A stretch of 64,000 bases of DNA, taken from Quillaja saponaria (Eukaryota; Streptophyta; Magnoliopsida; Fabales; Quillajaceae). Under the pieces are notes generated by a model. That model was not told where the DNA came from. It ran no database searches and saw only the letters and a program-made list of their open reading frames with translations. Each line of letters begins with the position of its first letter. The first letter of the stretch is position 1. The position numbers and the translations under genes are program-made. Location of the stretch: assembly GCA_029379385.1 (NCBI GenBank), contig CM055612.1, forward strand, positions 4,650,001 to 4,714,000, in the 5' to 3' direction. Below, in pieces: positions 1-11,340 of this stretch.

Positions 1-1
1 G

Positions 2-2750
2 AAGGGGACAAATCATGTCTTCAGAGAAACAGCTAACAGTAGAGATCGAAATGCTCAATTTTGCAACCGACTTGGTTGTGGTGGCAGAGTCAACTCTTCT
101 AGGGGTAGTCAAATTGGTTGTTCTGAGAGAGGTACATCGCTGAGGCCTTTGATACACTCCTCTTCAAATGGCAAGGAAGTAATTGGAAGTTCCTCTAGAA
201 CTTTGTCTGGGACAAGAAACCCAAGAAAGTCCTTCACTAAAACCCAGAAAATGCTATCCGCTGATTCATCTGAAACTAGTAGTGTTCAAGATGAACCTGA
301 AGTCTCGGAGCTCATCCCTCCACCTGAAAAGATTCAAAGAGGCCTTCAAGCTGAATCAAAAAATGTGGAGTCTGGTAATATCTCACTGATGGATGTGGGA
401 AGCTCTAGTGTAGCCTCAAATACAAGATCTCGAAGGACTTTCCGTCAAGGGCCTGGTTTGCATAGTCAAGATAATCTAGTGGGTTGCTCCATTTCTTCGG
501 GATCAAAAAGCACTGCACAAGTGGCACCTGCTGGTAGCAGCAGGTATGGTTTGAGGAATCTTAAATGCAACTCTGTATCTGACTCCATCCCTTCCGGTTG
601 TGTGTCATCAGATTCAAGCCTCAATAGAAGGAAAGATACGATAAAAAAGAGAAACTCTGAAGCAGAAAGTAGTTCTACATCTAAAGGGAAGAAGATGAGT
701 GGATCGTCATGGGAAGGACGAAGTTCTGTTTCTAGAAATGGCATATCTATCTCTGATCCAAGACGATCCAGAAATATGCCTCCTCACAGGGATAACATTG
801 TTGCCTCAGTTAGGACTCGAAGATCAACCAGTAGTCATACCAGGGGAAGGCTTTCTAGTCAAGGAAATGAAAATGCTCAGTCTCTAAATGAGACCCCTCT
901 CACAATCCCACCCATGCCTCATCCTGATGACCTTAATGCTCCTAGTTTATCACATACTTCTGAACATCATTCTTCTGAGACCTCCTTAAGTCGATCACTC
1001 TCTTACAGTCGACCAGGTAGTAGCAATGACCGTTTACGTGGTATTATGTTGCCTGGTCCTTTAGGAGCTGGCATCACCCGTTCCCAAATGAACGGTGATG
1101 ACCTTCGGCGTTATAACATGGATGGGATTGCAGAGGTGATTTCTGCATATAAAATATGGCAGTACTTTTTTCTTTTTGATAATGTCTTATAATGAGGGAG
1201 CACTTAAATTTGTGATAATGTTTCATAATTCTTGTACAGGTATTATTAGCACTTGAGAGGATTGAACAAGATGAAGAGCTTACACATGAGGTATTTATCA
1301 TTTAAAATTTGAGTTCTTGGTTGACCATTTATTCTCTGACACTTATTTGGGTCTTGGCAGCAAATTCTTGTACTGGAGACCAGTCTGTTCCTTAATGGCT
1401 TAAATTTCCTCGATCAGCATAGAGACATGAGACTGGATATTGATAATATGTCATACGAGGTTTGCTAATGTTATAGTGGTGCTACACTTTCAGTTTTGAA
1501 TTCTTTTTCTTTTTCTGAAGCCATATTATAGATATAATAGATGTATGAGACCAACTGTCCTAGTTTCCAATTGGTAGCATAAGGATTCCACCTTTTCAAG
1601 TGCTAGATTTGAGAATTAACGTGTAGGAGGTTTGGGGATTGCGGTAAGAAAGGGCAGGCTATCCCCTATACTATAACCTTCATATGGTTTTGATCAAAGA
1701 AAAAGAGCATGAACTATCTTTCTATGTTCAGGTTTTCTTAATTCTTACCTCTTCAGTATGTGCATACTACAGGAGTTATTAGCTCTGGAAGAGAGGATGG
1801 GTAGTGTGAGCACAGCACTAACAGAAGAAGCATTGTCAGGATGCCTGAATAGGTGCATCTATGAGTCTGCACCTTCAAATGATGTAGCCAATTGGGAGAA
1901 GGATGATATCAAATGCAGTATCTGCCAGGTTTCTTCCCAGATTTACTGAAGCTTTTTACCTTGCTGGTTCTCATTTGCATTTAAAATTTTAAATGGTTCA
2001 TTAATAGGGGGAATTACTGTTCATTTTGATCAAGTCAACCAAAACTGTCACACATCAAGGGTTGTAATCCTCAAACTGGCTTGACTATGATTCAACTTAG
2101 AGAAAATAGTATTAGGTTTCTGATCCCAGCTGAGGACTTGGTATGAGTTGCTGGATAAGACTGTTTCAGGTTGAGCCTCAGCTGGACTCAGGTTTCTCTT
2201 TTGGGTGGGTGGAGGAGGCTCTTCTTGTTTGTCGTGAGACTCACAGGACCTTCAAATATGAGGTAGCCAAGTTACCCCCTTCTCACTTGGGTTATAAGTT
2301 ATAACCTGGAGTTGGGAGTTGAACATTAGGTTTCCCTTTTAAGACATATTCGGTTGAAGTTCACATTGTCTACGACAGATAATTCCTATAAATATTAAAA
2401 TGGATTTCTGAAGGCCAAATAATTTAACTTGCCTGAGGGTTTCACTGCCTAGAATGAGCCTCGGGCTGAATACAATCATAAACAAAGCCACACATGGTGC
2501 AAAAATGCACGCACATATAGCAACCCACTGTATTTTTGGCATGTTAGATTTGTCTATCGCATAACTGGATTTAATTATTAACCTTTACCATCAATTTCAG
2601 GAAGAGTACGTGGTAGGAGATGAAATGGGGGGTCTGCAATGCGAGCATAGGTATCATGTAATTTGCATACAGCAATGGCTGCAGTTGAAGAACTGGTGCC
2701 CTATATGCAAAGCATTCGCAGCACCCTCAACGTCGTCGTCATCCTCTTAA
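2..2750 (+). CDS. MBR1/MBR2-like RING-H2 E3 ubiquitin ligase, 5' partial
   Basis: Exons by eye: 2-1135, 1240-1290, 1361-1459, 1773-1928, 2601-2750; all junctions are phase 0 with GT/AG borders. The frame is open to the left edge, so the start lies outside; 529 residues are visible. The N-terminal two thirds is Ser/Arg-rich and low in complexity, with a Cys/Gly patch (FCNRLGCGG) near the start that I associate with MBR proteins. The C-terminus is a C3H2C3 RING: CSIC, then CEHRYHVIC, then WCPIC, ending in a run of serines. RING-H2 proteins of this type pass ubiquitin from an E2 to a substrate; MBR1/2 act on Mediator subunit MED25 in Arabidopsis (family knowledge). The RING is split by the last intron, between the first and second cysteine pairs. 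Substrate and exact orthology are not shown by the sequence. Confidence 0.88.
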
Positions 2751-5700
2751 ATCGTAAAACCAGTCTGATGACTCTGATATTTTTTTTTTACTTTCATATT
2801 GTACAAAATTCAGTTACTCCGGTTTTTTTAATCGGTATGTACATAGCAAATATCTTCATTCCGATTAACCAATAAACCCAATCCAAGGCCTGATTGGGGT
2901 AACTTCTCAGTTAAGCTGTGAATGAAAAATGGTTCCAAACTGTTCTTTCTTTTCCCGTTCTGTTTTCGCTATGTTCAGATGTGTTTGTTATCTTGAGGAG
3001 TTCTCTTTTTTTATGTTACAGCAAAACTTTTTAGGTTTTTAGTTCATTTGTCATATAATTGGGCCATTTTTTTTAAGATGAATTTATTGATTATAAAATG
3101 TCAGTAAACAAATATCAAGTTTGTTAGGGTTTCTTTTTCTGATTTAGAATTTGAGTTAATTTATAGTTTTACCACGTGACTTGATTCAGATAAATGCTGA
3201 AGACTGGTTAACTGCTTGGTCTGCAACTGGATAATAATATGCCCATATATTGGAATAGTAGAGTTTTTCCTAATCTATTGTCACTTCACTCAGATTACTT
3301 TCCTCAGAAGTGGTTTTGTTATGTCAATGAAATACATTGCAGAATCCCAACTGCATCATGAATATGAAGCAAATATGTAATATTCATCATAGAAGAAAAG
3401 AGTTAAGGTTACATAACATCTGTAACTAATAAGTCCACGATGTTAGCAAGTTTTCCATGAACAACGCTTGTAAAGAGGTGAGGTGATTTTTAAGATTATT
3501 ATTGATCTTCCTTCCCTTTCAACCCCAGAGCATATTCATATTCAATTATTCATATAAAGATTATGACTGCTTTCTTCCTGGTAGAGGTTGATGAAAATTT
3601 TCTTCATCTTCTGCTCTAAGACTGCTAGAACAAATATCAAGCTTCTGAAATGAAAAAGCTAATGTCATCCTGTTGTCTTTGCTCTGTGCATGGAAGTTCT
3701 CTTACATGAGTCTCTTATTGGAGACCATTATCATTCAAGAGCAATAAGTTCTAGAAATTCTAATAATCAAATTCAATCAGACCCTGAAAAATTGATGTTG
3801 GATGGCTCTAGCTTATAAATTCCTGCTCAGAGCTACATATTTCACGCAGACGCATTGAACCATACGCCCAGCGGTCCATGGTGCAGTACCAAGGGGTGGT
3901 CGAAAAATATCTGAACACTCATTACTTTGGTCAGGCAGATATTCTGAATTCATGTTCTGTACAATGCCATTCAGAATGTTGCCATTGCTGAAAATAAACA
4001 GACAACTAAAGATGAGCATTCTAATTTCTACATGAAAGTAGACCATGATTGGTCACTAATACTTAAAAAAAAAAAAAACAAAGTGCTTTTAACAATGGAA
4101 GACTAGATCTTTAGTTGAAAACAAATCTTCTCACAAGGGTCAAATCAAAATCCATGTACAGACTCCTGGTTGCTCAATTTGACACACAGAAACATTGAAC
4201 ATACTTTATAGCCCTTTCAATCAGGAACAAAGTGACCCAGATGATTATTGTAAGTTAAGATCATTAATTTGGCACTTTTTTATTTCTGAAATGCAGTCAA
4301 ATTTCTCCTAGTTACAGCACAACTATAAATTAAAGAAGAAAGGGAAGACCTAAAAGTCTTTTCTTCCCTCTTTCACTCTGATAAACATATCATTCTCCAT
4401 TCACTCTTAACTTCCGTAACTCCAACAGTGTTTATGTACATAACCGATCACTTGGATATGGGCTTGTTTTGGAATCAGCTAGTTTTGAACAGGGTGCTTT
4501 TTCCAGCTTCAGTGCATATAATGCTGACTTTCTTTGTTTCTCAAACCATCAAGATCAATACAATGCGGATTTAGCATGTTCCTATTAAAAAAGAAAATAG
4601 ATAGTTTCAGACTTTCAAAATGCAGACAACCAGCTTACAAGTACTATTTCATCTCACTAAAAACAGGATTTTCAATTTCTCATTAAATGTTACTTAATTA
4701 ACAATATCCATAACATATTACAGAATCACCAAGCCAGACAACAGTATAACTTCAAAACTTTCATAGTAAAAAAATCTACAAAAGACAAACACACAGTGAT
4801 CGCACAAAGTGATGAGTGGTGCTAATGATACCATAGATTTCAATGGGAACTCATGGATAAATAGTAAAACTGGAAATTATGATTCAGCACTGAGCCACTG
4901 ACTCAAGTGGAAGAGTCACATTCAACGGCTAAAGGAGGAACTTAATGGTCTTGCATTACCACTTGTTATTATGAAAAAGGCAATTTCCAAAATTTTAGTT
5001 TATGTAAGTGGCATATAGCAGCTTGTACATACGGTTAAGCTATCTCAAACCAAGCTATACTGCAGTCTACCTTTAAAATTCTCGCAGGGATTCTTCTCAT
5101 TCATAAATTACAATGAAAGCACAAGGACAGTGAAAGACAGCCAAACATGCAATGAGCCACCAAGATACAGTATGAGTATCAAAGCAACACGAAACAGAAC
5201 AGATAGAAGGTATGTTGCATGATAACAGTGACCAAATGAGACAGGACAAATATCAAATCTAGAGTCAAGTAACATCCAACATAACTGTAGCAATATAATG
5301 CAATTTGGGGAGCAAAAATCAGAATAATACGACAAATAAAAATTCTCAATCTGTTTTTGTAGAAAATTGATGAACGTTTAAGCTAATTAAACACTGAATT
5401 ACTTTGAATGTTCATATTTAACTCACCAAGTTCTGGTAAATTAGTTCTGCATATTTTACGAGAATATGAATTTTACTTAGGTATAGGATGCTGCCGCTCA
5501 AATATGTGGGGACCTTCGTCTTTCACCAAGCTAGACAACTGTATACCTTTGAAAATTGCTGAGAATTTCTCCAAATTTGCTATGAATTACATGAGATGCT
5601 CCACATTTGTAGTGACAGTAGGATACACCAACACAAATATCGTAATTGAATGAGGCATGACATTCTATTCGACGCTGTTAAAAGGACAATCTCTTTGTGT

Positions 5701-7041
5701 AAGGGCTCTCAGAACCTAGAGTAAAACTTAACGTTAAGACTCCTTGCATCATAATATTGCATGCATAGGTCTTTTCCTTTTCTCCCCGAAGCGTGCAAAG
5801 ATATCAAGCAACGAATCTTCAACTGAGGTAGAGAGGTTAAGACAAAATAACAATATTTGTAAACTGACAATCACAATATTTCAGCACACTGTAATAGAAT
5901 TATTCCCCTTTGAACTCTTAACAAAAAATTTAAAATTTCCTGATGAAATTTTGTTACAACATCCTATCTGTGACAATGAATTCAATACAAGGATTTGGAT
6001 CCTCTCTTGTTCCTGTTGGAGAGAGAAACACCAATTCTCCTCTCAAAATGTATTTAACTTGAAAACAAATTTAATTTTTACAGAATTTTTTTGTCTTCCT
6101 CTCAAAACCTCCTCCTATTCCAACAAGAACATCAGAAGATCTAGTTCTTCAATAAACAGACTGATCCAGTAACATGCAGAATTAGTAAATTCTAGATTTA
6201 GAAATTCAAAACGGTTTTACACCTCAACAAAAATTGACATTTTCTTTTCACCCTTTATCAATATAGTACAAATACACAGATTAAGAATTTGGTTATTAGT
6301 ACTTATATATTAGCAAATATTAAACTTATTTGTTAATTTGATGCCATAGATCATATATAATAAAATAATTAAGACATGATAAATTTTTATTTTTTTTAAA
6401 CAACTATTTCTGATTTAGAATTAATTATATGAGAATTACAATCTTCACAAAAATACTAGATGATATGACGATAAGTCAAGGATTCATCAATACAGGTGTC
6501 ATGAAGTTCAAAAAAAACTAAACTCAAATTATGAAGGAAATCTCAGTGGATGCTAATTCTTATTGATATTGAATTCCAATCAATCCTCGGACTAAAAATA
6601 CATACAGAGCAATCCTGCAGCTCTTACACATGTGATAGTACCTTCCAACAAGCTACAGAACAGTATCCCCGCAAAACTGTCTTAGAATTCCGCCGTAATT
6701 TAACAAAAAGCTCGAGATCCATATGGATGGCAGCCAACAGCAATCTAAACATACAACAGAAGCAACCAATCATGGGCATTCCATTTGAAGTACCCCTGGT
6801 TGCACTTAAATAAATTCCCCGATCTGTCGGTGTCTTGCAGATAGCACATACAAGAAATTCTGAAACTTGACCCGCAGTGATGGGAAGGGCCAGAGCTTAT
6901 CTAATTGGGAGTCATCTGGTTCATCTTGGCAATAAGAATAGAACTGAACGCACCAATTATTACTAACTGTTGCCAAGCCATTTGAACCAGAAAACATAGA
7001 TCCAACCTTTGCTTGGTATGGAAAGTTTTCATAGGGATGTC
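2751..7041. other. Gene-poor spacer with the 3' UTRs of two convergent genes
   Basis: This holds the 3' UTR of the RING gene and, on the other strand, that of the ADA1 gene. Only short unrelated ORFs are present. A stretch around 3590-4050 on the minus strand has a few protein-like pieces flanked by possible splice sites, but no family could be recognised. No repeat or RNA gene is evident. Confidence 0.5.
3590..4060 (-). other. Possible orphan exons, unrecognised
   Basis: On the minus strand two pieces look more protein-like than their surroundings. One follows a CAG acceptor near 3992 and reads SNGNILNG..., then RPPLGTAPW. The other, near 3650-3590, reads DICSSSLRAEDEENFHQP and ends in a stop. 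No shared frame, start codon or family match was found. They may be chance, or the remnant or 3' end of an unrecognised gene. Confidence 0.15.
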
Positions 7042-8328
7042 TCACTCCTCAAATGTTTGCATACAAATTTTCTCCAACAGCAAAGGCCAATCTTCTCCAA
7101 GTTGCTGTGGATTTAGCTCCATGGCAACTTTAAAATCAAGCAATGACACTGAGCACTGTGGTCTCGGTTCAGGCACAACTTCCAAAGGCCCACTGGAATG
7201 CTGCAAGTTTAAGTGATTACTTGTCCACATGTCATTTATAACCTTGCCCTGAGGCTGCTGCTTTGGGGCAAGGTGCTTCCTCAGCTCATTTGTTGATCTA
7301 GCACCCACTAAATCAACACAAGAACTAATCAACCGTTTCAAGTAGACATCCAACATATTATTCAAGATATTAGCACATTCCATCGAAACACCACCAAGGC
7401 CCTGTGCTGCAGCAATATGCTCCATGCGTCTTCTCAATGTATCTGTATCTGTATCTGACAACCTACCACTGTCATAAAAACTAACAAAATCACCAGTGCT
7501 AACCACTGGCAAAGCTTTGCGGGCCCCACCAATACTTGCTGAACAGTAGGGAATCCCAAGTGGTGCAAGCAGAGGACTTCTCGAGAAACTGAAGCGGTGT
7601 GACTGTTCCACTTCTTCCCCATCTCCAAGAGCTAATACTTCGAGTGGACCTTTGCCACGTATTCTGGGTTTTTCGGCAGGTCGCTGAACTGCACTTTCCC
7701 TTTCATTTTCAGGTATCTCAGCAACTGCTTGAAGATGCTGTATTGGTCTTTGGAAATCACATGGAGTGAGAGTTCCATTCTCCATATCAACCTTAATACC
7801 ACTGTCTTCTATACCAGCTGATTGGTGAGACATACAATCGACTTTCCCATTTGGTCCAAGAGGGCTTAGTCTATCACGAAGCTTCCGGTCACGTATGCCG
7901 GATCTACCCTTGCGTGGGGATAAGGGCAAAACCCCATTGGACCAAACAGGTACATTTTGATTCTGATTTTGATTTTGAATTTGATTTTGGAAGAGGACAC
8001 CATTCTGTTCATGCACATCTTCTTTACTAGGAGAAATATTTGTAGCTATTTTCCCAGATTTTCGGGGACCTGATGCTAGGCTTGGTGGTGGGGTCATGGC
8101 TTGGCAAGCATTCTTTAAAATTGCCCTTATAAACTGATTGTGCAGTGGAAGATTCTCCCTCCCAAGCATCCGGTAACACAACTTATCAAATTCACTCTTG
8201 CTCAGCTTCTGACTCAAAAACCTGTTCAAGTAATAAAAGTACCGTTTTGACCGTTCAGCCCCGATCTTCTTCATAATTTCTGCTTTCAAGTCACCCAAAT
8301 CAATTCTTGAGCTCTGCCGGGGTTGCAT
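7042..8328 (-). CDS. ADA1: SAGA complex subunit ADA1/HFI1 (SAGA-Tad1 domain)
   Basis: A single-exon frame of 428 residues from the ATG at 8328-8326. The frame continues 11 codons upstream to another ATG (8361), but MQPRQSSRIDLGDLK matches how plant relatives begin, so the inner start is preferred. Residues about 5-70 (RIDLGDLKAEI, RYFYYLNRFLSQKLSK, RENLPLHNQFI) form the SAGA-Tad1 helical region, which in yeast Hfi1/Ada1 is a histone-fold scaffold of the SAGA acetyltransferase complex in the nucleus (family knowledge). A second conserved block near the C-terminus (LLDFKVAMELNPQQLGEDW) ends in QTFEE. The middle is low-complexity, with a short Gln/Asn run around 7962-7990. From memory this gene sits beside KAKU4 and REI1-like genes in Arabidopsis, which fits this window. 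Confidence 0.85.
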   Translation of the reverse strand: MQPRQSSRIDLGDLKAEIMKKIGAERSKRYFYYLNRFLSQKLSKSEFDKLCYRMLGRENLPLHNQFIRAILKNACQAMTPPPSLASGPRKSGKIATNISPSKEDVHEQNGVLFQNQIQNQNQNQNVPVWSNGVLPLSPRKGRSGIRDRKLRDRLSPLGPNGKVDCMSHQSAGIEDSGIKVDMENGTLTPCDFQRPIQHLQAVAEIPENERESAVQRPAEKPRIRGKGPLEVLALGDGEEVEQSHRFSFSRSPLLAPLGIPYCSASIGGARKALPVVSTGDFVSFYDSGRLSDTDTDTLRRRMEHIAAAQGLGGVSMECANILNNMLDVYLKRLISSCVDLVGARSTNELRKHLAPKQQPQGKVINDMWTSNHLNLQHSSGPLEVVPEPRPQCSVSLLDFKVAMELNPQQLGEDWPLLLEKICMQTFEE

Positions 8329-9350
8329 TTCGCAACAGACTGATTCATACACCATGCACAAAGTTACAAATTAACCCCCTCCTTTGACCCCAATTCAAGC
8401 CAAATTACAGTTATTTCTGTTTCCAAAGAAACCTAAATTTTCCCTCCCCCATATTATTTTAATACAGTTCAACTATCACAACCCTGCATGCCGTAAAAGT
8501 AAGATACACTAAATATCAAATAGCAATAACCCCAAACAAACTTCCAATTCTGAACCGAATTACAGTTATCCTTATACCAAAATACACACACAGTCACCCG
8601 CCGACAAATCATACAATGCAGAGCCAAATCTCATCTTCCGGGCGCCAAAACCCTAGAGATCAAACCTTCAACAGAACTCACTAATTCCAAACGAAAAATC
8701 CCATAAAACAAGCTTAATTTATTAATTACCATGATAAATCAAAACCCTAAGTTGGAATCACCAAACTTGGGTCCGATATACCATGCTTCTCACAAACAGC
8801 ACAAACCCAACATTACATCACTACACCAATTTAAACCCTTCATTATTTCACAAAATTCAAAAGCTTTTAACTTGGAATTTTGAAATTTGAAGTTGAGGCG
8901 AGGAGATCGGTGAGTTGGACAAAATTGAGTTCCAGTACAAATTGGAACAAATTGAAGCACAATGAAGAGCAAAGACTAAAGCTTTTGAGTGTTTTGAGGA
9001 AAAATAAAGGGCATAGACATTGATTGAGCTCTGACCTTTGCGAAGTCGACGAATTGCATAGAAATCGAAACTCACTTACTGGGTTTGAATCATTGAAGCT
9101 TCAGCTTTCGCTCGCTGTCTGTATCTTTTGGAATTTTCGGCCTTTTTTTTTTTTTTTTCTGGTGGGTTTTGGTTTTGGTGATGTATATCGAGCTCTGCTC
9201 TGTGTAGCTGGATCGTTGCTATTACAAAATACTTCCCTTCCCTTCCCTTCTCTTCTCTCTCTGTGTTTCTTCCTTTTTAGTTTCTCTTTCCTTCCTTCTC
9301 GTCTCTCCGTGTCCGTCTCTCACCGGTTCTCTCCTTTTTTATTACAAAAT
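8329..9350 (-). promoter_or_regulatory. ADA1 upstream leader and promoter region
   Basis: Upstream of the ADA1 start there is no conserved ORF. At 9236-9340 the plus strand is a dense CT tract (repeated CCTTC), so the gene's own strand is GA-rich. Such purine/pyrimidine tracts are common at plant transcription starts. A 5' UTR intron between about 9000 and 8340 is plausible but cannot be placed. Confidence 0.4.
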
Positions 9351-10939
9351 TAAATTATAAATTATAAACTATTTTATTTATCTAGCATATATGTTTTTGC
9401 AAATACATTTAACTCTATAATTTTATTTTATTTTTTTGTAAAAATTACTCCATTTAGATTATTTTTTTAATATAAGCTCCAATAGATAATTTATTTCAAT
9501 TACCTTGTTATTAGGACATATGATAGACAAATATTGTCAAAGCTTTTAGAATAAACCAATTAATTTATAAAATTGAGTTTTTTTAATGGGTAAGATGATA
9601 GCTTTCACATTCAAGCTTAGAATTATATAAAAAATTAATGATCAAATATTTAAAGTAATATCTCATAATTTGTAATTACATAATAAATCTAGAAATACAT
9701 AAATAACATTTTTAATATGTTTTTATATAATCAAAGTGAAAATTGTGTTCTGTATTTGTATTTGTATAGTGGTAAAAGTCTATTATAAACACCATTTTTT
9801 AATGTTTGGAGAAATATGTTGTGATTAGTCTTTATTAGTTTCTATTTGGTTGATCTAATAAAAAATTAAAGTTATATTTTATAAACTTTAGTTGCCAATT
9901 GATTCCAATGTGATGCATGAAAATTGATTTTTTATTTTTTTGCTTTTATTCCTTTCTCTCTTTGACAATTGCATATTGCATGGGAAGTGAGCCTCAGTCA
10001 TTGGAAAGTTAGGCCATGTTTGGTATACGGGAGTATGTTTCACATTTCCCCAACCTAACAAGATTCTGTCACATGCTTTAAAAGGTAATACAAGTGAAGA
10101 TACCGTTGAAGGGATATTTCACCATACTTCAGAGTTTGATTTAAGTTTTTTTTTTTTTTTTTTCCTTCTTTCAATTGTTAGTTTAATTAGCAAAAGTATA
10201 TTTATATATTTATTTCTTTTTAATGTTCTCAAAATATTTGTCACGATATTGTTCATTCTTACAAAACTTAAAAAATTACCACTTTGTTCAATTTTTAATA
10301 AAAATAAAATAAAAGGCCTTAGTGAAAATAAGTGAATTATATGAATACTAAATTATCTCTTAGCCTTTCACCAGTAATTTTAAATTAAGAAATTAAAAAA
10401 GTAACCTAATATACAATTTGATTTATAACTTACAATGCACAATTACGAAAAGTTTTATTCTATTATAATCTCTCAAATGTTTACTTTTAATTGGTTCTTC
10501 TCAATTTTACATATATTATTTTAATAGATGTACAAGTTCTTTTAATGTCGGAATACTTAAAAGTAAAATAATTAATTTAAAAAATTAAGAATGTATACTG
10601 ATCATTGATCACATATAACATAAATAATCCTACCACAAATTAACGAAAAACAGTGACTTAGTTTGTATTCACCAAATTTTACTTACTTACGTGAAAGCCA
10701 CAAAATTATAAGAAAAGGTGTGTTTTTTTTTTTTTTTTTGTCATTGTTATGAGCATTATATGATTATATTTTTAAATATTTTAATTTGTTATGAGTATTA
10801 TATTATTATATTTTAAAATATTTTAATAAGTTAAGATAGAAGTTTTGAGAATATTATATTTTGTGTTGAAATTTCAGTTGTGTGATTATTTTTGTGAAAA
10901 GAACAAAAAATTGCATTATCTAATGTTCCTCTAATTTAA
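9351..10939. other. AT-rich spacer between divergent genes
   Basis: Very AT-rich DNA with poly-T runs (10147-10163, 10723-10739) and no coding signal. A roughly 50-bp imperfect tandem duplication (GAGCATTATATGATTATA versus GAGTATTATATTATTATA) lies around 10750-10830. It presumably includes part of the CENP-O promoter at its right end. Confidence 0.5.
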
Positions 10940-11003
10940 TTTTAAGAAGTTTTAGCTTACGACTACTGGCCAAGGGTTAGCGCCCATTTCATTTGCCTCC
11001 AGA

Positions 11004-11060
11004 ATGAGTAGCGGCGCCGACGACCACCTGTTTCCATCTCTGTTTTTCCGGCGATTATAA
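11004..11060 (+). promoter_or_regulatory. uORF in the CENP-O leader exon
   Basis: A GC-richer block at about 10960-11119 ends in a donor site (AG|GTATGA at 11119/11120) and looks like a noncoding first exon. It holds an 18-codon ORF (MSSGADDHLFPS..., TAA at 11058-11060) entirely upstream of the main start. If translated it would lower or condition downstream initiation. The start AGAATGAG is a fair plant context. Confidence 0.4.
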
Positions 11061-11340
11061 CAGCTTCATGCAATATCTCTGAATCCGATCCCGTTATTTG
11101 GCGGCGGCAATCAAATTAGGTATGAAAATGAGTTTCATTTTTATTCACTAGTTGGGAGGTTGATTTTTCAATTCCTGAACTGCTCCAGCCCCAAAATCTG
11201 AGGGAGTAAAAGAATTCCGGTAACCTTGGTGTTGGGTCGTATTCTTATGCATTCTTTCTGTTAGTGTTGATTCAAAGTTATATAATTTATGTCCCCCATT
11301 TTCATGGTACTGATGTTTCAGTTGTGTATAATTATGCAGC

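Noticed and set aside
5744..6172. 142-codon plus-strand ORF
   Set aside because: Composition looks random, there is no family signal, and it lies in spacer between convergent genes; probably chance.
8328..8361. Upstream in-frame ATG for ADA1
   Set aside because: The extra 11 residues (MCMVYESVCCE) do not look conserved; the inner Met fits relatives better.
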